64,000 bases of DNA from CBDDEC01 sp965198045 (lineage in GTDB: Bacteria > Chloroflexota > Dehalococcoidia > UBA2979). The translations under genes and the position numbers were made by a program. The notes below the pieces were generated by a model. It had not been told where the DNA came from. It saw nothing but the letters and a program-made list of their open reading frames with translations, and did not search any database. The DNA lies in contig CBDAOL010000012.1 in NCBI GenBank assembly GCA_965198045.1, forward strand, positions 434,001 to 498,000. The letters run 5' to 3'. Shown one piece after another: positions 8,455-17,394 of this stretch (its first letter is position 1; every line of letters begins with the position of its first letter).

Positions 8455-9936
8455 CTACGGACCACCGTCGAGGAGCCGCTGCAGCAGCTCCGCCGTGGCG
8501 TTCGGGTCGGCCTGTCCGCGCGTCTCGCGCATGACCTGTCCGACGAGGAACTTGATCGCCGAGTCCTTCCCGCCGCGGTAGTCCTCGACCGCCTTCGGGT
8601 TCGCCTCGATCACGTCTGACGCCACCACCTCGATGGCGCCTTCATCCGTCACCTTGCCGAGCCCTCGCTCCGCGACGATCGCGGAGGGCATCGCGCCGTC
8701 CTCGAAGGCCGCGTCGAGCACCTCCTTCGCCGAGCTGGCGGTGATTTCGCCGTCCTCGACGAGGGTCACGAACTCCGCGATGTGCGCCGGCGTGAGCTTC
8801 GAATCGCCTAGTTCAGCGTCGGGGGCGATGCCGTGGAGCAGGCGCGTCAGGTCGCCCATGAACCAGTGGGCGATCGTCCGCGCGCGCTCGGTTCCGGCGA
8901 GGTCGACCGCCGCCTCGTAGTCATCGGCGCGCGCGCGTGACTCCGTGAGCAGCACCGCTTCGTCACGCGTCAGGCCGAGGTCGGCCTCGATCCGCTGGCG
9001 GCGCGCGTCGGGCAGTTCGGGCAGCTGCGTTCGGATCTCCTCGACGATGTCCGCGGTGACGAGCAGCGGCGGCAGGTCGGGCTCGGGGAAGTAGCGATAA
9101 TCGCTCGCCTCCTCCTTGGAGCGTTGCGAGACCGTCTCTCCCGTCGCGTCGATGTAGCCGCGGGTCTCCTGCACGATGCGATCGCCGGCGTCGAGGCGGG
9201 CCGCCTGGCGTTCGATCTCGAACTCGATGGCGCGCTGGATTGCACGGAACGAGTTCATGTTCTTCACCTCGACCTTCGCGCCCAACTCGGTCGCGCCGGC
9301 GGGCCTCAGCGAGACGTTGGCGTCGCAACGGAACGAACCCTTTTCCATGTCCGCGTCCGAGACGCCGATGTAGCGCAGGATCTGCCGGAGCTTGCGCAGG
9401 AAGGCGGTGGCCTGGGCCGCGGAGTGCATGTCCGGCTCCGTCACGAGCTCCATCAGCGGCACGCCCGCGCGGTTCACGTCCATCAACGAGTACCCGCCGT
9501 CCGCCCCGCCGTCGTCGCGGTGCAGCAGGCGCGCCGTGTCCTCCTCGAGGTGGATGCGCTCGATGTGCACGTACGTGGGCTCGCCATCGACCTCGACGTC
9601 CAGTCCGCCGCCGACGCAGAGCGGTTGGTCGTACTGCGAGATCTGGTAGCCCTTCATCAGGTCGGGATAGGGGTAGTTCTTGCGGTCGAACTTCGACTGT
9701 TCGGGGATCGTGCAGCCCATCGCCAGGCCCGCCAGGATGGTGTAGGTCACGGCCTGTTCGTTGATCACCGGCAGCACGCCGGGCATGCCCAGGCAGACCG
9801 GGCAGACGCGCGTGTTCGGCTCGGCGGCGAAGTAGTCGCGGTCGCAGCTGCAGAACATCTTCGAGTGCGTCTTGAGCTGGACGTGGACCTCGCAGCCAAT
9901 CACGGTCTCGTAACGGCTGGCAACGTCGGTGGTCAC
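8455..9936 (-). CDS. gatB: Asp-tRNA(Asn)/Glu-tRNA(Gln) amidotransferase subunit B
   Basis: The GTG at 9936 fits the GatB N-terminus (ASRYETVIGCEVHVQL) and gives 493 residues, the normal length. Zinc-binding cysteines are visible in KMFCSCD and NTRVCPVCLGMPGVLPVIN. The GatB/Yqey tail domain ends the protein (VGQVMRETRGQADPNATAELL). GatB acts with GatA and GatC to amidate misacylated Glu-tRNA(Gln) or Asp-tRNA(Asn); gatA and gatC are not in this window. A gap of about 107 bp separates it from the YvcK-like gene. Confidence 0.96.
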   Translation of the reverse strand: MTTDVASRYETVIGCEVHVQLKTHSKMFCSCDRDYFAAEPNTRVCPVCLGMPGVLPVINEQAVTYTILAGLAMGCTIPEQSKFDRKNYPYPDLMKGYQISQYDQPLCVGGGLDVEVDGEPTYVHIERIHLEEDTARLLHRDDGGADGGYSLMDVNRAGVPLMELVTEPDMHSAAQATAFLRKLRQILRYIGVSDADMEKGSFRCDANVSLRPAGATELGAKVEVKNMNSFRAIQRAIEFEIERQAARLDAGDRIVQETRGYIDATGETVSQRSKEEASDYRYFPEPDLPPLLVTADIVEEIRTQLPELPDARRQRIEADLGLTRDEAVLLTESRARADDYEAAVDLAGTERARTIAHWFMGDLTRLLHGIAPDAELGDSKLTPAHIAEFVTLVEDGEITASSAKEVLDAAFEDGAMPSAIVAERGLGKVTDEGAIEVVASDVIEANPKAVEDYRGGKDSAIKFLVGQVMRETRGQADPNATAELLQRLLDGGP

Positions 9937-10040
9937 ACGTCGGCTCCGGCTCGGCGATCGTCGAGGGTGGACGGCCAGTGTACGGCTCGCTCTGCCTGCG
10001 ATCAGGCGACGCTCACCCTGGTCGTGCCTAGAATCGGCGC

Positions 10041-10529
10041 ATGGCCGGCGAACGCATCCAGATCGCTTCGACCAAGTACGACGGGTCGCTGCACTACGAG
10101 TACGGCGCCACGCTCGAGCACGTCGAGGACGGTCTGGTGCGCTGCAGGGTGCTCCGCGGTGAGCCATGGGTCGGCTACCGGGTCGAGGGCCAGATCCAGG
10201 GCACGTTCACCGCGCTGTTCTTCTCCGATCGCTGGTTCAACGTCTTCCACAACCACGCGCCGGCCGGCAATCGCGGCATCCTCAGCTACGCCAACGTCGC
10301 CACCTTCGACGGTGACGTCGTGCGCTGGACCGACCTCGATGTCGACATCGTCGTGTCCGAACGCCTCGGGGTGACCGTGGACGACGACGATGAATTCGAG
10401 GAGCACCAGACCCGCTTCGGCTATCCGGCCGACCTGATCGACCGCGTGCTCCGGACGCGAGCCGAGTTGCTGACGCTCGCCGAGGCCGTCGAGTACCCCC
10501 TCGATCGCGCATCCCACGTGCCCGACTGA
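10041..10529 (+). CDS. DUF402 family protein (UPF0374-like)
   Basis: 162 residues from an ATG. It has the layout of DUF402 proteins: a basic beta-barrel front (VGYRVEGQIQGTFTALFFSDRWFNVF), then the acidic WTDLDVDIVVSE segment that binds divalent metal in characterised members, and a helical tail (DEFEEHQTRFGYPADLIDRVL). Some DUF402 proteins are nucleoside di/triphosphatases or RNA-associated. Here the role is unknown. Its TGA overlaps the ATG of the following GNAT gene by one base. Confidence 0.75.
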   Translation: MAGERIQIASTKYDGSLHYEYGATLEHVEDGLVRCRVLRGEPWVGYRVEGQIQGTFTALFFSDRWFNVFHNHAPAGNRGILSYANVATFDGDVVRWTDLDVDIVVSERLGVTVDDDDEFEEHQTRFGYPADLIDRVLRTRAELLTLAEAVEYPLDRASHVPD

Positions 10530-11094
10530 TGTCCGGACCGCTGCGCGAGCACGATGCGCGCCTCGAGGACGGGGACCTCGTGGTGCGGCCGCTCACCGAG
10601 GACGATTGGGACGCCATCGCCCGGTGGGCGTTGGACCCGGAGGTGCTCTTTCTCGCGGAACTCGAAGCTGTGCCCGAGCGGAGCCTCGCGGCGGTGCAGG
10701 CGACGGCGCGGGCTGAGTCCGAGGTCGGGCGTTGGATGATCGAGCTCGACGGCGAACCAGTCGGCGATGTACGCGTGATCCGGTCGACGCCGCGCACGTC
10801 CTCGAGGCGCGGCCCGGCGAGGCGATGTGGCGACTCGAGGTAACCCTGCCCGTCGACCGCTGGGGGCAGCAGATCGGGCGTCGGGCGGCGCGACTTGCCT
10901 GTGCTCACGCCTTAGAGGCGCTGGGGGCCGACAGCGTCTGGGCCCACCTCGGCGACCACAACGCACGTGCCCTGCGCATGCTCTACCACCTCGGCTTCGC
11001 CGATGCCGGGATGCGACATCAGCCCCCGGGACGCAAGGCGTTTCGCGCGTACGACCTGGCGTTGGAGCGGGCGCGCTTGGAGCGCAAGCGATAG
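10529..11094 (+). pseudogene. GNAT family N-acetyltransferase, frameshifted
   Basis: The first part (from ATG 10529) reads VVRPLTEDDWDAIARWALDPEV and continues to GEPVGDVRV near 10766. From there the protein continues in another frame: DPVDAAHVLEARPGEAMWRL, then RWGQQIGRRAARLACAHAL (acetyl-CoA-binding pyrophosphate loop) and NARALRMLYHLGFADAG, both typical GNAT signatures. A one-base deletion near 10766-10770 explains the break. Joined, the product is about 188 residues and plausible as an aminoacyl or small-molecule acetyltransferase. Whether it is a real mutation or a consensus error cannot be told from the sequence. Confidence 0.8.
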
Positions 11095-11144
11095 CCTCGA
11101 CGGTCCCGCGTAGACTCATCGCGACCCCAGCAGGAGGTGCGATT

Positions 11145-12500
11145 GTGGCGGGACGCCGGCAGCAGCCGCCGCCCGGCGTGCAGCAGGAGCTGTTCGAGGA
11201 GCGGGCGGAGAGCCATCTCGCGCGCGACGAGCCGCTCGCCGCGCGCATGCGACCGCGCGACCTCGACGGGTTCGTGGGGCAGGAACACGTGGTCGGGACG
11301 GGCCGCCCGCTGCGGCTGATGATCGAGCGTGACGAGCTCACCTCGATCATCCTCTGGGGACCACCCGGCTCCGGGAAGACCACTCTCGCGAGGATCATCG
11401 CGGAGTCCACCGAACGTTACTTCGCAGAGCTCTCCGCCGTCAGCAGCGGCGTTGCCGACGTGCGCAAGCTGATCGACGAGGCCCGCGAGCGCCTTCGCGT
11501 CTCTGGCCGCCGCACGATCCTCTTCCTCGACGAACTCCATCGCTTCAACCGCGCCCAGCAGGACCACCTGCTCCCCCACGTCGAGGCCGGCGTGGTCACG
11601 CTGATCGGCGCCACGACGGAGAACCCGTCGTTCTACCTCGTCGCGCCGCTGCTCTCGCGCTCGCGCGTGTTCCAGCTGCACCTGCTCGAGCCCGACGAAA
11701 TCGTGAGCATCATCCGCCGCGCCCTGGACGATCCCGCGTTCGGCCTCGGCGAGACGGACGTGGCGATCGAGGACGAGACGTTGCGGTTGCTCGCGCAGGT
11801 CTCGGGCGGCGACGCGCGCAGCGCCCTCAACGTGCTCGACCTCGCGGTGGCGGTGGCTGACGTCGACGAGGGCGGGATCCGCCTCGTCACGAGCGAGCTG
11901 GTCGAGCAGGCCACGGAGCAGCGTCCGCTGCTCTATGACCGTGAGGGCGACGCGCACTTCGACACCATCTCGGCGTACATCAAGACGCTGCGCGACTCCG
12001 ATCCGGACGGCGCGCTCTACTGGCTGGCGCGCATGCTCGAGGCCGGCGAGGACCCGCTGTTCGTGGCGCGCCGCCTCGTGATCCTCGCCGCCGAGGATGT
12101 CGGCCTCGCGGATCCGCAGGCGCTGCCGATCGCCGTATCGGCGCAGCAGGCCGTGCAGTTCATTGGCATGCCCGAGGGCCGCATCCCGCTCGCCGAGGCG
12201 ACGGTGTATCTCGCCCGCGCTCCGAAGTCGAACAGCGCGTACGCCGCCTACGAGCGCGCGGCGCAGGACGCGCGAGCGACGCGCAACGATCCCGTGCCGA
12301 TGCACCTGCGTAACGCGTCCACCGGGCTGATGCGGGACCTCGGCTACGGCCGCGGCTACCAGTATGCGCACGACTTCGAAGGCCACGTTCCGCCCGCACA
12401 GACGCACCGGCCCGACACGGTCGGGGGTCACGTCTATTACGAACCCGGGACCCTGGGCGACGAGCCTCGCGAGGGTGACCCGCCGCCAGCGTCGGGCTAG
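11145..12500 (+). CDS. rarA: Replication-associated recombination protein A (RarA/MgsA AAA+ ATPase)
   Basis: The GTG at 11145 is preceded by AGGAGG and gives 451 residues. The AAA+ core has Walker A GPPGSGKTT, Walker B ILFLDELHRFN and sensor TLIGATTENPSF. The MgsA C-terminal domains follow: YDREGDAHFDTISAYIKTLR, LVILAAEDVGLADP and YERAAQDAR. The C-terminus (HVPPAQTHRPDTVGGHVYY) matches the usual tail with a short extension. RarA acts at stalled replication forks with SSB. It follows the GNAT gene in the same direction. Confidence 0.96.
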   Translation: MAGRRQQPPPGVQQELFEERAESHLARDEPLAARMRPRDLDGFVGQEHVVGTGRPLRLMIERDELTSIILWGPPGSGKTTLARIIAESTERYFAELSAVSSGVADVRKLIDEARERLRVSGRRTILFLDELHRFNRAQQDHLLPHVEAGVVTLIGATTENPSFYLVAPLLSRSRVFQLHLLEPDEIVSIIRRALDDPAFGLGETDVAIEDETLRLLAQVSGGDARSALNVLDLAVAVADVDEGGIRLVTSELVEQATEQRPLLYDREGDAHFDTISAYIKTLRDSDPDGALYWLARMLEAGEDPLFVARRLVILAAEDVGLADPQALPIAVSAQQAVQFIGMPEGRIPLAEATVYLARAPKSNSAYAAYERAAQDARATRNDPVPMHLRNASTGLMRDLGYGRGYQYAHDFEGHVPPAQTHRPDTVGGHVYYEPGTLGDEPREGDPPPASG

Positions 12501-12513
12501 CGGACCTCCACGG

Positions 12514-12975
12514 TCACTCCAGCGTGAACGCGGCGCTCATGCCGAGGGCGTAGTGGCCCGGCACGTTGCAGAGCAACACGTAGTCACCGGGCTCGAGCTC
12601 GACCACGCCGGCGACGGACATCCCGGTCTCGATGTCGGACAGCCGCACGACGATCTCGAGGTCCGTCTCGTCGACCTCCCCGTTTGCCGGCAGGGCATCC
12701 GGCGCGAGGTCCGTGCGGACGACCAGCAGTTCGTGCGGCGTGCTGCCGAGGTTCTGGGCGGCGAACGTGATCTCGCCTGCCGACGCCGAGACGGCATCCG
12801 ACGTCAATGTGAAGTCCTCGAGTGCGACGCTGACCGTGGTGGTCTCGGCTGTCTCCTCGGTGGCCGCCGGCGCTGAGCCGCCGTCGTCGTCGTCATCGCC
12901 ACCACACGCGGCGATCGGCCCGAGGACGAGCAAGAGCAGGGCCCCAAACAGAACGATCCGAAGTGATCTGGACAT
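12514..12975 (-). CDS. Cupredoxin-like lipoprotein
   Basis: 153 residues. The lipoprotein signal LLLLVLGPIAACGG is followed by five Asp residues and a short linker. The domain from about residue 45 has all type-1 copper ligand positions: His in STPHELLVV, Cys and His in LLCNVPGHY, Met in ALGMSAAF. It should be a membrane-tethered blue-copper or copper-binding protein on the outer face. A related, frameshifted copy lies upstream in the same direction; the two are tandem paralogues separated by a terminator. A palindrome 23-38 bases upstream of the start may be an operator. Confidence 0.82.
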   Translation of the reverse strand: MSRSLRIVLFGALLLLVLGPIAACGGDDDDDGGSAPAATEETAETTTVSVALEDFTLTSDAVSASAGEITFAAQNLGSTPHELLVVRTDLAPDALPANGEVDETDLEIVVRLSDIETGMSVAGVVELEPGDYVLLCNVPGHYALGMSAAFTLE

Positions 12976-12997
12976 GCGCTCACCATTCCCAACTTGT

Positions 12998-13013
12998 GCT
13001 TGTCGTCACAAGC
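12998..13013. promoter_or_regulatory. Palindrome upstream of the cupredoxin gene
   Basis: GCTTGTCGTCACAAGC: two perfect 6-bp arms around CGTC, 23-38 bases ahead of the minus-strand ATG at 12975. Its position within the promoter region makes an operator possible; the regulator is unknown. Confidence 0.35.
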
Positions 13014-13086
13014 GATCCTAGCCCTCAAGAGCGTCAGGCATATGACACGCCGGTTACGTCTGTGCGCAGAATCCGCGGAAAACGAA

Positions 13087-13115
13087 ACACCCCCCGAGGC
13101 GACCTCGGAGGGTGT
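13087..13115 (-). terminator. Rho-independent terminator of the second cupredoxin gene
   Basis: Arms 13087-13099 and 13103-13115 pair over 13 positions with one mismatch around a 3-nt loop. Read on the minus strand the hairpin is followed by TTTCGTTTTCC, which fits termination of the gene that ends at 13148. Confidence 0.75.
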
Positions 13116-13147
13116 GTTCTGGCGCGCGTTAGCGCTGCCGTCGAGGG

Positions 13148-13589
13148 TTACTCGATGGTGAAGGCGGCGCTCATCCCCTGCTCATAGTGCGTTGACAGGT
13201 TGCAGATCAGCACGTAGCTGCCCGCGGTCAACGTTGTGCGCCCGAAGCGGCCGGACTCGAACGTCTCGAGGGCGAATACGACGTCTACGGCGGCCTCGTC
13301 GACCTGGTCGCCGAGGACCGGGAGCGCGTCGTGCGCGAGGTCGGTCTGGATCACCTTGAACTGGTGCGCCAGCGCCGGGCCGCGGTTATCCACGTCGAAC
13401 GCGATCTCGCCGGGGAGCCGAGGAGACGTCGGGCACGAGGCTCCACTCACGCATGGTGGCGTGCACCGTGGTCGAGGTGCCACCGTCGTCGTCGTCGCCG
13501 TCGTCATCGTCGTCGCCGCCGCAGGCGACGAGCAGCACGGAGATGGCCAAGAGGCCGCCAAGCAGCAACAGGGCGCGGAACTTCGACAT
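13148..13589 (-). pseudogene. Second cupredoxin-like lipoprotein, frameshifted
   Basis: ATG at 13589 sits behind GGAGG with good spacing. The N-terminus is a lipoprotein signal (LLAISVLLVACGG) followed by runs of Asp. The frame breaks in a G4 run at 13412-13415; removing one base gives SSAPGEIAFDVDN, which aligns with SASAGEITFAAQN of the downstream paralogue. The rest keeps the copper-ligand positions (AHQFKV, LICNLSTHYEQGMSAAF). The intact ligands after the break suggest either a recent mutation or a consensus error. The predicted role is the same as its neighbour: a tethered copper-binding domain. Confidence 0.8.
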
Positions 13590-13753
13590 TGGAACCTCCA
13601 TCAGGTCACGCAGCAGACCACTGCCGACGCCCGTAAGGCGCGATCCTACGCGAGGGCGCAGCTACATCCAAACGCTTCGCGCGGCATCGAGACCGGCGCG
13701 ATTCGCTTATGATGCGCGCCGTCATCGCCCGCCGAGCTACCTGAGGAGACAGC

Positions 13754-14683
13754 ATGGGCCTGCACGACCGCACACCCCCCACCGTCGAGGAGTACATGGC
13801 GTATGGGGAGCGGTTCAGCAACTGGGGCCGCTGGGGCGACGACGACCAGCTCGGCACGCTCAACCACATCACTCCCGAGACCCGGCAGGCCGCGACCGCC
13901 CTCGTTCAGTCAGGGCGCAGCGTGTCGTGCTCGAACCCACTGGCGACCGCTGCGGCCCAGCCCGACCAGCGCCGCAACCCGAGGCCGGCGGACCACCGCA
14001 TGATGCTGAGCGGCTGGACTTCGGGCGACTACATCGGCGTGGCCTACCACGGCTTCGTCAACACGCACATCGATGCGCTCTGCCACACCCCCACCGGGGC
14101 GAACGGCAAGCTCTACAACGACCGCCCCGGCGACCTCGTCACGGAGGAGGGCGCACGCAGCAACTCGATCGATTACTGGCGCGACGGCATCCTCACGCGA
14201 GGGGTGCTCTACGACATCCCGCGCATGCGCGGCACCGACTACGTCGAGGACGGGCAGCCGGTCGAGGGCTGGGACCTGGAGGATTGGGCGAAGCAGCAGG
14301 GCATCGAGCCTCGCGACGGCGACGCGGTCCTCGTACGCTCTGGCTGCGACCCGTTCTGGGCCGCGAACCCGGACTTCGAGTTCACCTTCCCGCCGAACAC
14401 CCCCGGCGTGGCCGTCTCGGTCATCGAGTATCTCTACGACCACAACGCCTCGTTGATGGGCTGGGATCTGCAGGAGGCGGGTGACCACCCCTACCCGGAG
14501 CGCATCCCCGTGCACCATGTTGTGATCCCATACATGGGTATGCCGCTGCTCGACAACGCCAACTTCGAGCGCCTCGCCGCAGCCTGCGCCGAGGAGGGCC
14601 GGTACGAGTTTCTCTTCGTGGTCGCGCCGCTCGTCGTCGAGGGCGGCACGGGGTCACCCGTCAACCCGATCGCGACGTTCTAG
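13754..14683 (+). CDS. Cyclase family protein (kynurenine formamidase-like)
   Basis: 309 residues from an ATG behind GAGGAG. The metal-binding motif HIDALCHTPTG (HxDxxxH) is near residue 107, and EPRDGDAVLVRSGC matches the second conserved block of the cyclase family (PF04199-type). The N-terminal NWGRWGDDDQLGTLNHITP is characteristic of the long-chain members. Characterised relatives hydrolyse N-formylkynurenine or isatin, or act in polyketide cyclisation, using a bound metal. It opens a plus-strand run with the kinase/amidohydrolase/lyase genes, 45 bp upstream of the kinase. Confidence 0.85.
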   Translation: MGLHDRTPPTVEEYMAYGERFSNWGRWGDDDQLGTLNHITPETRQAATALVQSGRSVSCSNPLATAAAQPDQRRNPRPADHRMMLSGWTSGDYIGVAYHGFVNTHIDALCHTPTGANGKLYNDRPGDLVTEEGARSNSIDYWRDGILTRGVLYDIPRMRGTDYVEDGQPVEGWDLEDWAKQQGIEPRDGDAVLVRSGCDPFWAANPDFEFTFPPNTPGVAVSVIEYLYDHNASLMGWDLQEAGDHPYPERIPVHHVVIPYMGMPLLDNANFERLAAACAEEGRYEFLFVVAPLVVEGGTGSPVNPIATF

Positions 14684-14728
14684 CGCGTAGCAGCGACCTC
14701 GAGGTCCCGCGTAAGGGAGCATGGGGCG

Positions 14729-16213
14729 ATGGCCGATCCCGCGATCCTCGCGATCGATCTCGGTACGACGCGGCTCAAAGTCGTCGCGTTCGATCGTGAC
14801 GGCCGACTCCTGGCGCGGGAGGCCACGCGGAACCTCGAGGAGCAGGCCGTCGCCGAGGACGGCAGCGCCCGGGTCTCGCAGTCCCCGGACCGCTGGTGGG
14901 CTGACACGGTCGAGCTCACCAGACGCCTGCTGGCACGACCCGACCTCGACGGCTACGAGGTCGCGGCAGTCTCGCTCTCCGGCCGCGGTGGCGGCTTCGT
15001 CGCGACGGACGAGGACGGCGCAGTCGTTGCCGGATCGTGGTCTGACCGACGTCACGCGGAGGAGCTGCGCGCACTCATGGCGTGGCGGGCCAGTGGTTAC
15101 CACCTCGCGAACTACGCGGCTGCGCTGCTCGCGAAGTGGCGCTGGCTGCAGCAGCATGAGCCGGCGACGGCGGCGCGGGTGCGCCAGGTGATCTACGCCA
15201 AGGACCTCCTGCACCTCCGGCTGACCGGCGACGCGGTGACCGACCCGACCTCGGGGCCGGACCGTCACGACTTCGACAGCGATGCCCTCGGCGCGCTCGG
15301 AATCGAGCGCTCGCTGCTGCCTCGGGTCGCCATGCCGTGGGCCGTTGGCGGCGAGGTCTCGGCAGCGGCTGCTGAGGCGACCGGCCTGCCCGCGGGCACG
15401 CCGGTCGCCGTGGGCGGCCACGACGGCATCTGCGCCAACGTCGGTGCGGGCGCTGGCGAAGTCGGGACCTACGCGGTCACGATCGGCACGCACGCGGTGG
15501 TGCGCGCCGTGACCGCCGAGGCGCCTGCAGGCGCCTACCGCTTCTACGGGCTCCCGCCCGACCGCCACATCATCGGGGGCAACGCGGTCCTCGCTGGCCG
15601 GGCGGCCGACTGGTTTCTCGACGGCTGGCACGACCACCCGTCGGAGGAGCGGCGCGCCGAGGTCTTCGCGCTCGCCGACGGTGAGGCGGCCGCGATCGCG
15701 CCGGGCGCCGATGGCGTGCGCTTCCTTCCGTTCCTCGCCGGACAGGTCGCTCCCGAGGCGCGGCCGGGGGCAACGGCCGGGTTCGTCGGTCTCCAGGCGC
15801 GCCATAGCCGCGCCGAGATGTACCGCGCGGTCCTCGAGGGCGGCGCGTTCGCCATCCGAGGCATCTTCGAGCAGGTGCGCGGTTGGTGCGGCGATCCGTC
15901 GGTGGTGCGCTTCACCGGGAGTGGCGCGCAGTCCGAGGTGTGGTCGCGCATCATCACCGATGCCCTGCGCTGGCCGTGCGAAACGACCGACCACGTCGCC
16001 GAGGCCCGGGGCGCGGCCATCTACGCTGCCGTCGCCCTCGGCTGGTACGACGATGTCGATGCGGCCGCCGAGGCGATGGTGCATCCGACGGCGCGGCTCG
16101 AACCAGACCCGGTCGCCGTCGACCGCTACGACGAGGCGTACCAGGACTGGCGCGCCGTGAGTGAGGCCTTGCGCCCGCTCGATGGTCGCGCCGTGGGCGG
16201 GGGCCTGTTGTGA
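14729..16213 (+). CDS. FGGY-family carbohydrate kinase (xylulokinase-like)
   Basis: 494 residues. The N-terminal IDLGTTRLKVVAFDRDGRLL is the FGGY phosphate loop. VSLSGRGGGFVATDEDG and WSDRRHAEELRAL follow, then PVAVGGHDGICANVGAG and, in the C-terminal domain, VVRFTGSGAQSEVWSRIITD. The substrate is a sugar, sugar acid or polyol that cannot be fixed from sequence. The stop overlaps the start of the amidohydrolase gene (GTGA), so the two are coupled, and a SelA-like PLP lyase follows. That neighbourhood suggests an amino-sugar acid as substrate. Confidence 0.9.
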   Translation: MADPAILAIDLGTTRLKVVAFDRDGRLLAREATRNLEEQAVAEDGSARVSQSPDRWWADTVELTRRLLARPDLDGYEVAAVSLSGRGGGFVATDEDGAVVAGSWSDRRHAEELRALMAWRASGYHLANYAAALLAKWRWLQQHEPATAARVRQVIYAKDLLHLRLTGDAVTDPTSGPDRHDFDSDALGALGIERSLLPRVAMPWAVGGEVSAAAAEATGLPAGTPVAVGGHDGICANVGAGAGEVGTYAVTIGTHAVVRAVTAEAPAGAYRFYGLPPDRHIIGGNAVLAGRAADWFLDGWHDHPSEERRAEVFALADGEAAAIAPGADGVRFLPFLAGQVAPEARPGATAGFVGLQARHSRAEMYRAVLEGGAFAIRGIFEQVRGWCGDPSVVRFTGSGAQSEVWSRIITDALRWPCETTDHVAEARGAAIYAAVALGWYDDVDAAAEAMVHPTARLEPDPVAVDRYDEAYQDWRAVSEALRPLDGRAVGGGLL

Positions 16214-17352
16214 CGCGGACGGTCGTCACTGGCGGCACGGTGATCGACCTGGTCGGGGGGACGACCACGCTTGCCGATGTGCGCATCGAGGACGGTCTGA
16301 TTGCCTCGATCGTGAACGCCGGCGACATCGGCGACGCCGAGGTGATCGACGCGTCCGGCCTCTACGTCACGCCCGGGTTCATCGACATTCACACGCACGT
16401 CTTCAACCATGGCCTCTTCGGCACAAGCCGCGTCGACGCCGATCGCGTGGGCGTGCAGCAGGGCGTCGCCTGCCTCATCGACGCCGGGTCGGCCGGAGCG
16501 ACCACCATCGACGCGTTCCCTCGCACCGTGCATGCGACGCAGCGCACGCCCGTCTACGCGCTCGTCAACGTCGGCTCACCCGGCGTGCCGCACCTCGGCG
16601 GCGGGCACTCCTCGAGGCCGGAGCTCGTGTCGCTCGCAGGCACCGTGCGTGCGGTCGAGCGACATCGGGGCTGGGTGCGCGGCATCAAGGTGCAGGCCTC
16701 AGCTTCGCACACCGGGATGTTCGGCATCGAAGCGGTCAAGATCGCGCGCAAAGCGGCCGATCTCACCGACCTGCCGCTGATGATGCACATCGGCAACGCC
16801 CCGCCCGTCCTCGACGAAGCGCTCGAGTACCTGCGCGAAGGCGATATCGTGACGCACGCCTACCACGGCAAGGTCGGCGGCGCGCTGAGCTTCGGCGACG
16901 AACCGCTGCCCGCACTGCGCGAGGCGATCGACGGAGGCGTCTACGTCGACATTGGGCACGGCCGCTCCTCGTTCGCCTTCGCAACCGCCGAGCGGGCGTT
17001 GGCGCTTGGCCTGCCGGTGCACTCGATTTCCACGGACATCCACCGAGGCAACATCGACCGCTATGTCGTCTCGCTGGCGCGGACGATGTCGAAGCTCCTG
17101 GTGCTCGGACTCGACCTCGTCGAGGTCGTGGCCGCCGTCACCTCGACGCCGGCGCGCGCGCTGCGGCTCGATGCGGACGGCTTCGGCGGCATCGACGTGG
17201 GCTCGCCGGCACACCTCACGCTCTTCGCACTGCGCGACGAGCCAATCGAACTCGAGGACAGCGAGGGCGAGGTGCGGATCGGCGACCGCTCGATCGAGCC
17301 GACCGCCGTCCTCATCCATGGCGAGCGGTTCGATGTCTCGGCGCCACTCTGA
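16210..17352 (+). CDS. Amidohydrolase/deacetylase (EF_0837-type metallohydrolase)
   Basis: 380 residues from a GTG overlapping the kinase stop. The first metal motif is FIDIHTHVFNHG (HxH). The carboxylated-lysine position is in GIKVQASASHTG, later histidines are in MMHIGNAPP and DIVTHAYHGK, and STDIHRGN supplies the aspartate. This layout matches the amidohydrolase-superfamily deacetylases usually encoded next to a SelA-like lyase. It probably removes an acyl group from an amino-sugar acid or amino acid. Coupling to the kinase and the 43-bp gap to the PLP enzyme make an operon likely. Confidence 0.88.
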   Translation: MTRTVVTGGTVIDLVGGTTTLADVRIEDGLIASIVNAGDIGDAEVIDASGLYVTPGFIDIHTHVFNHGLFGTSRVDADRVGVQQGVACLIDAGSAGATTIDAFPRTVHATQRTPVYALVNVGSPGVPHLGGGHSSRPELVSLAGTVRAVERHRGWVRGIKVQASASHTGMFGIEAVKIARKAADLTDLPLMMHIGNAPPVLDEALEYLREGDIVTHAYHGKVGGALSFGDEPLPALREAIDGGVYVDIGHGRSSFAFATAERALALGLPVHSISTDIHRGNIDRYVVSLARTMSKLLVLGLDLVEVVAAVTSTPARALRLDADGFGGIDVGSPAHLTLFALRDEPIELEDSEGEVRIGDRSIEPTAVLIHGERFDVSAPL

Positions 17353-17394
17353 TCGCGCCCTCCCGGTCGAGTCCTGTCGCGGTAGGCTCACTGC

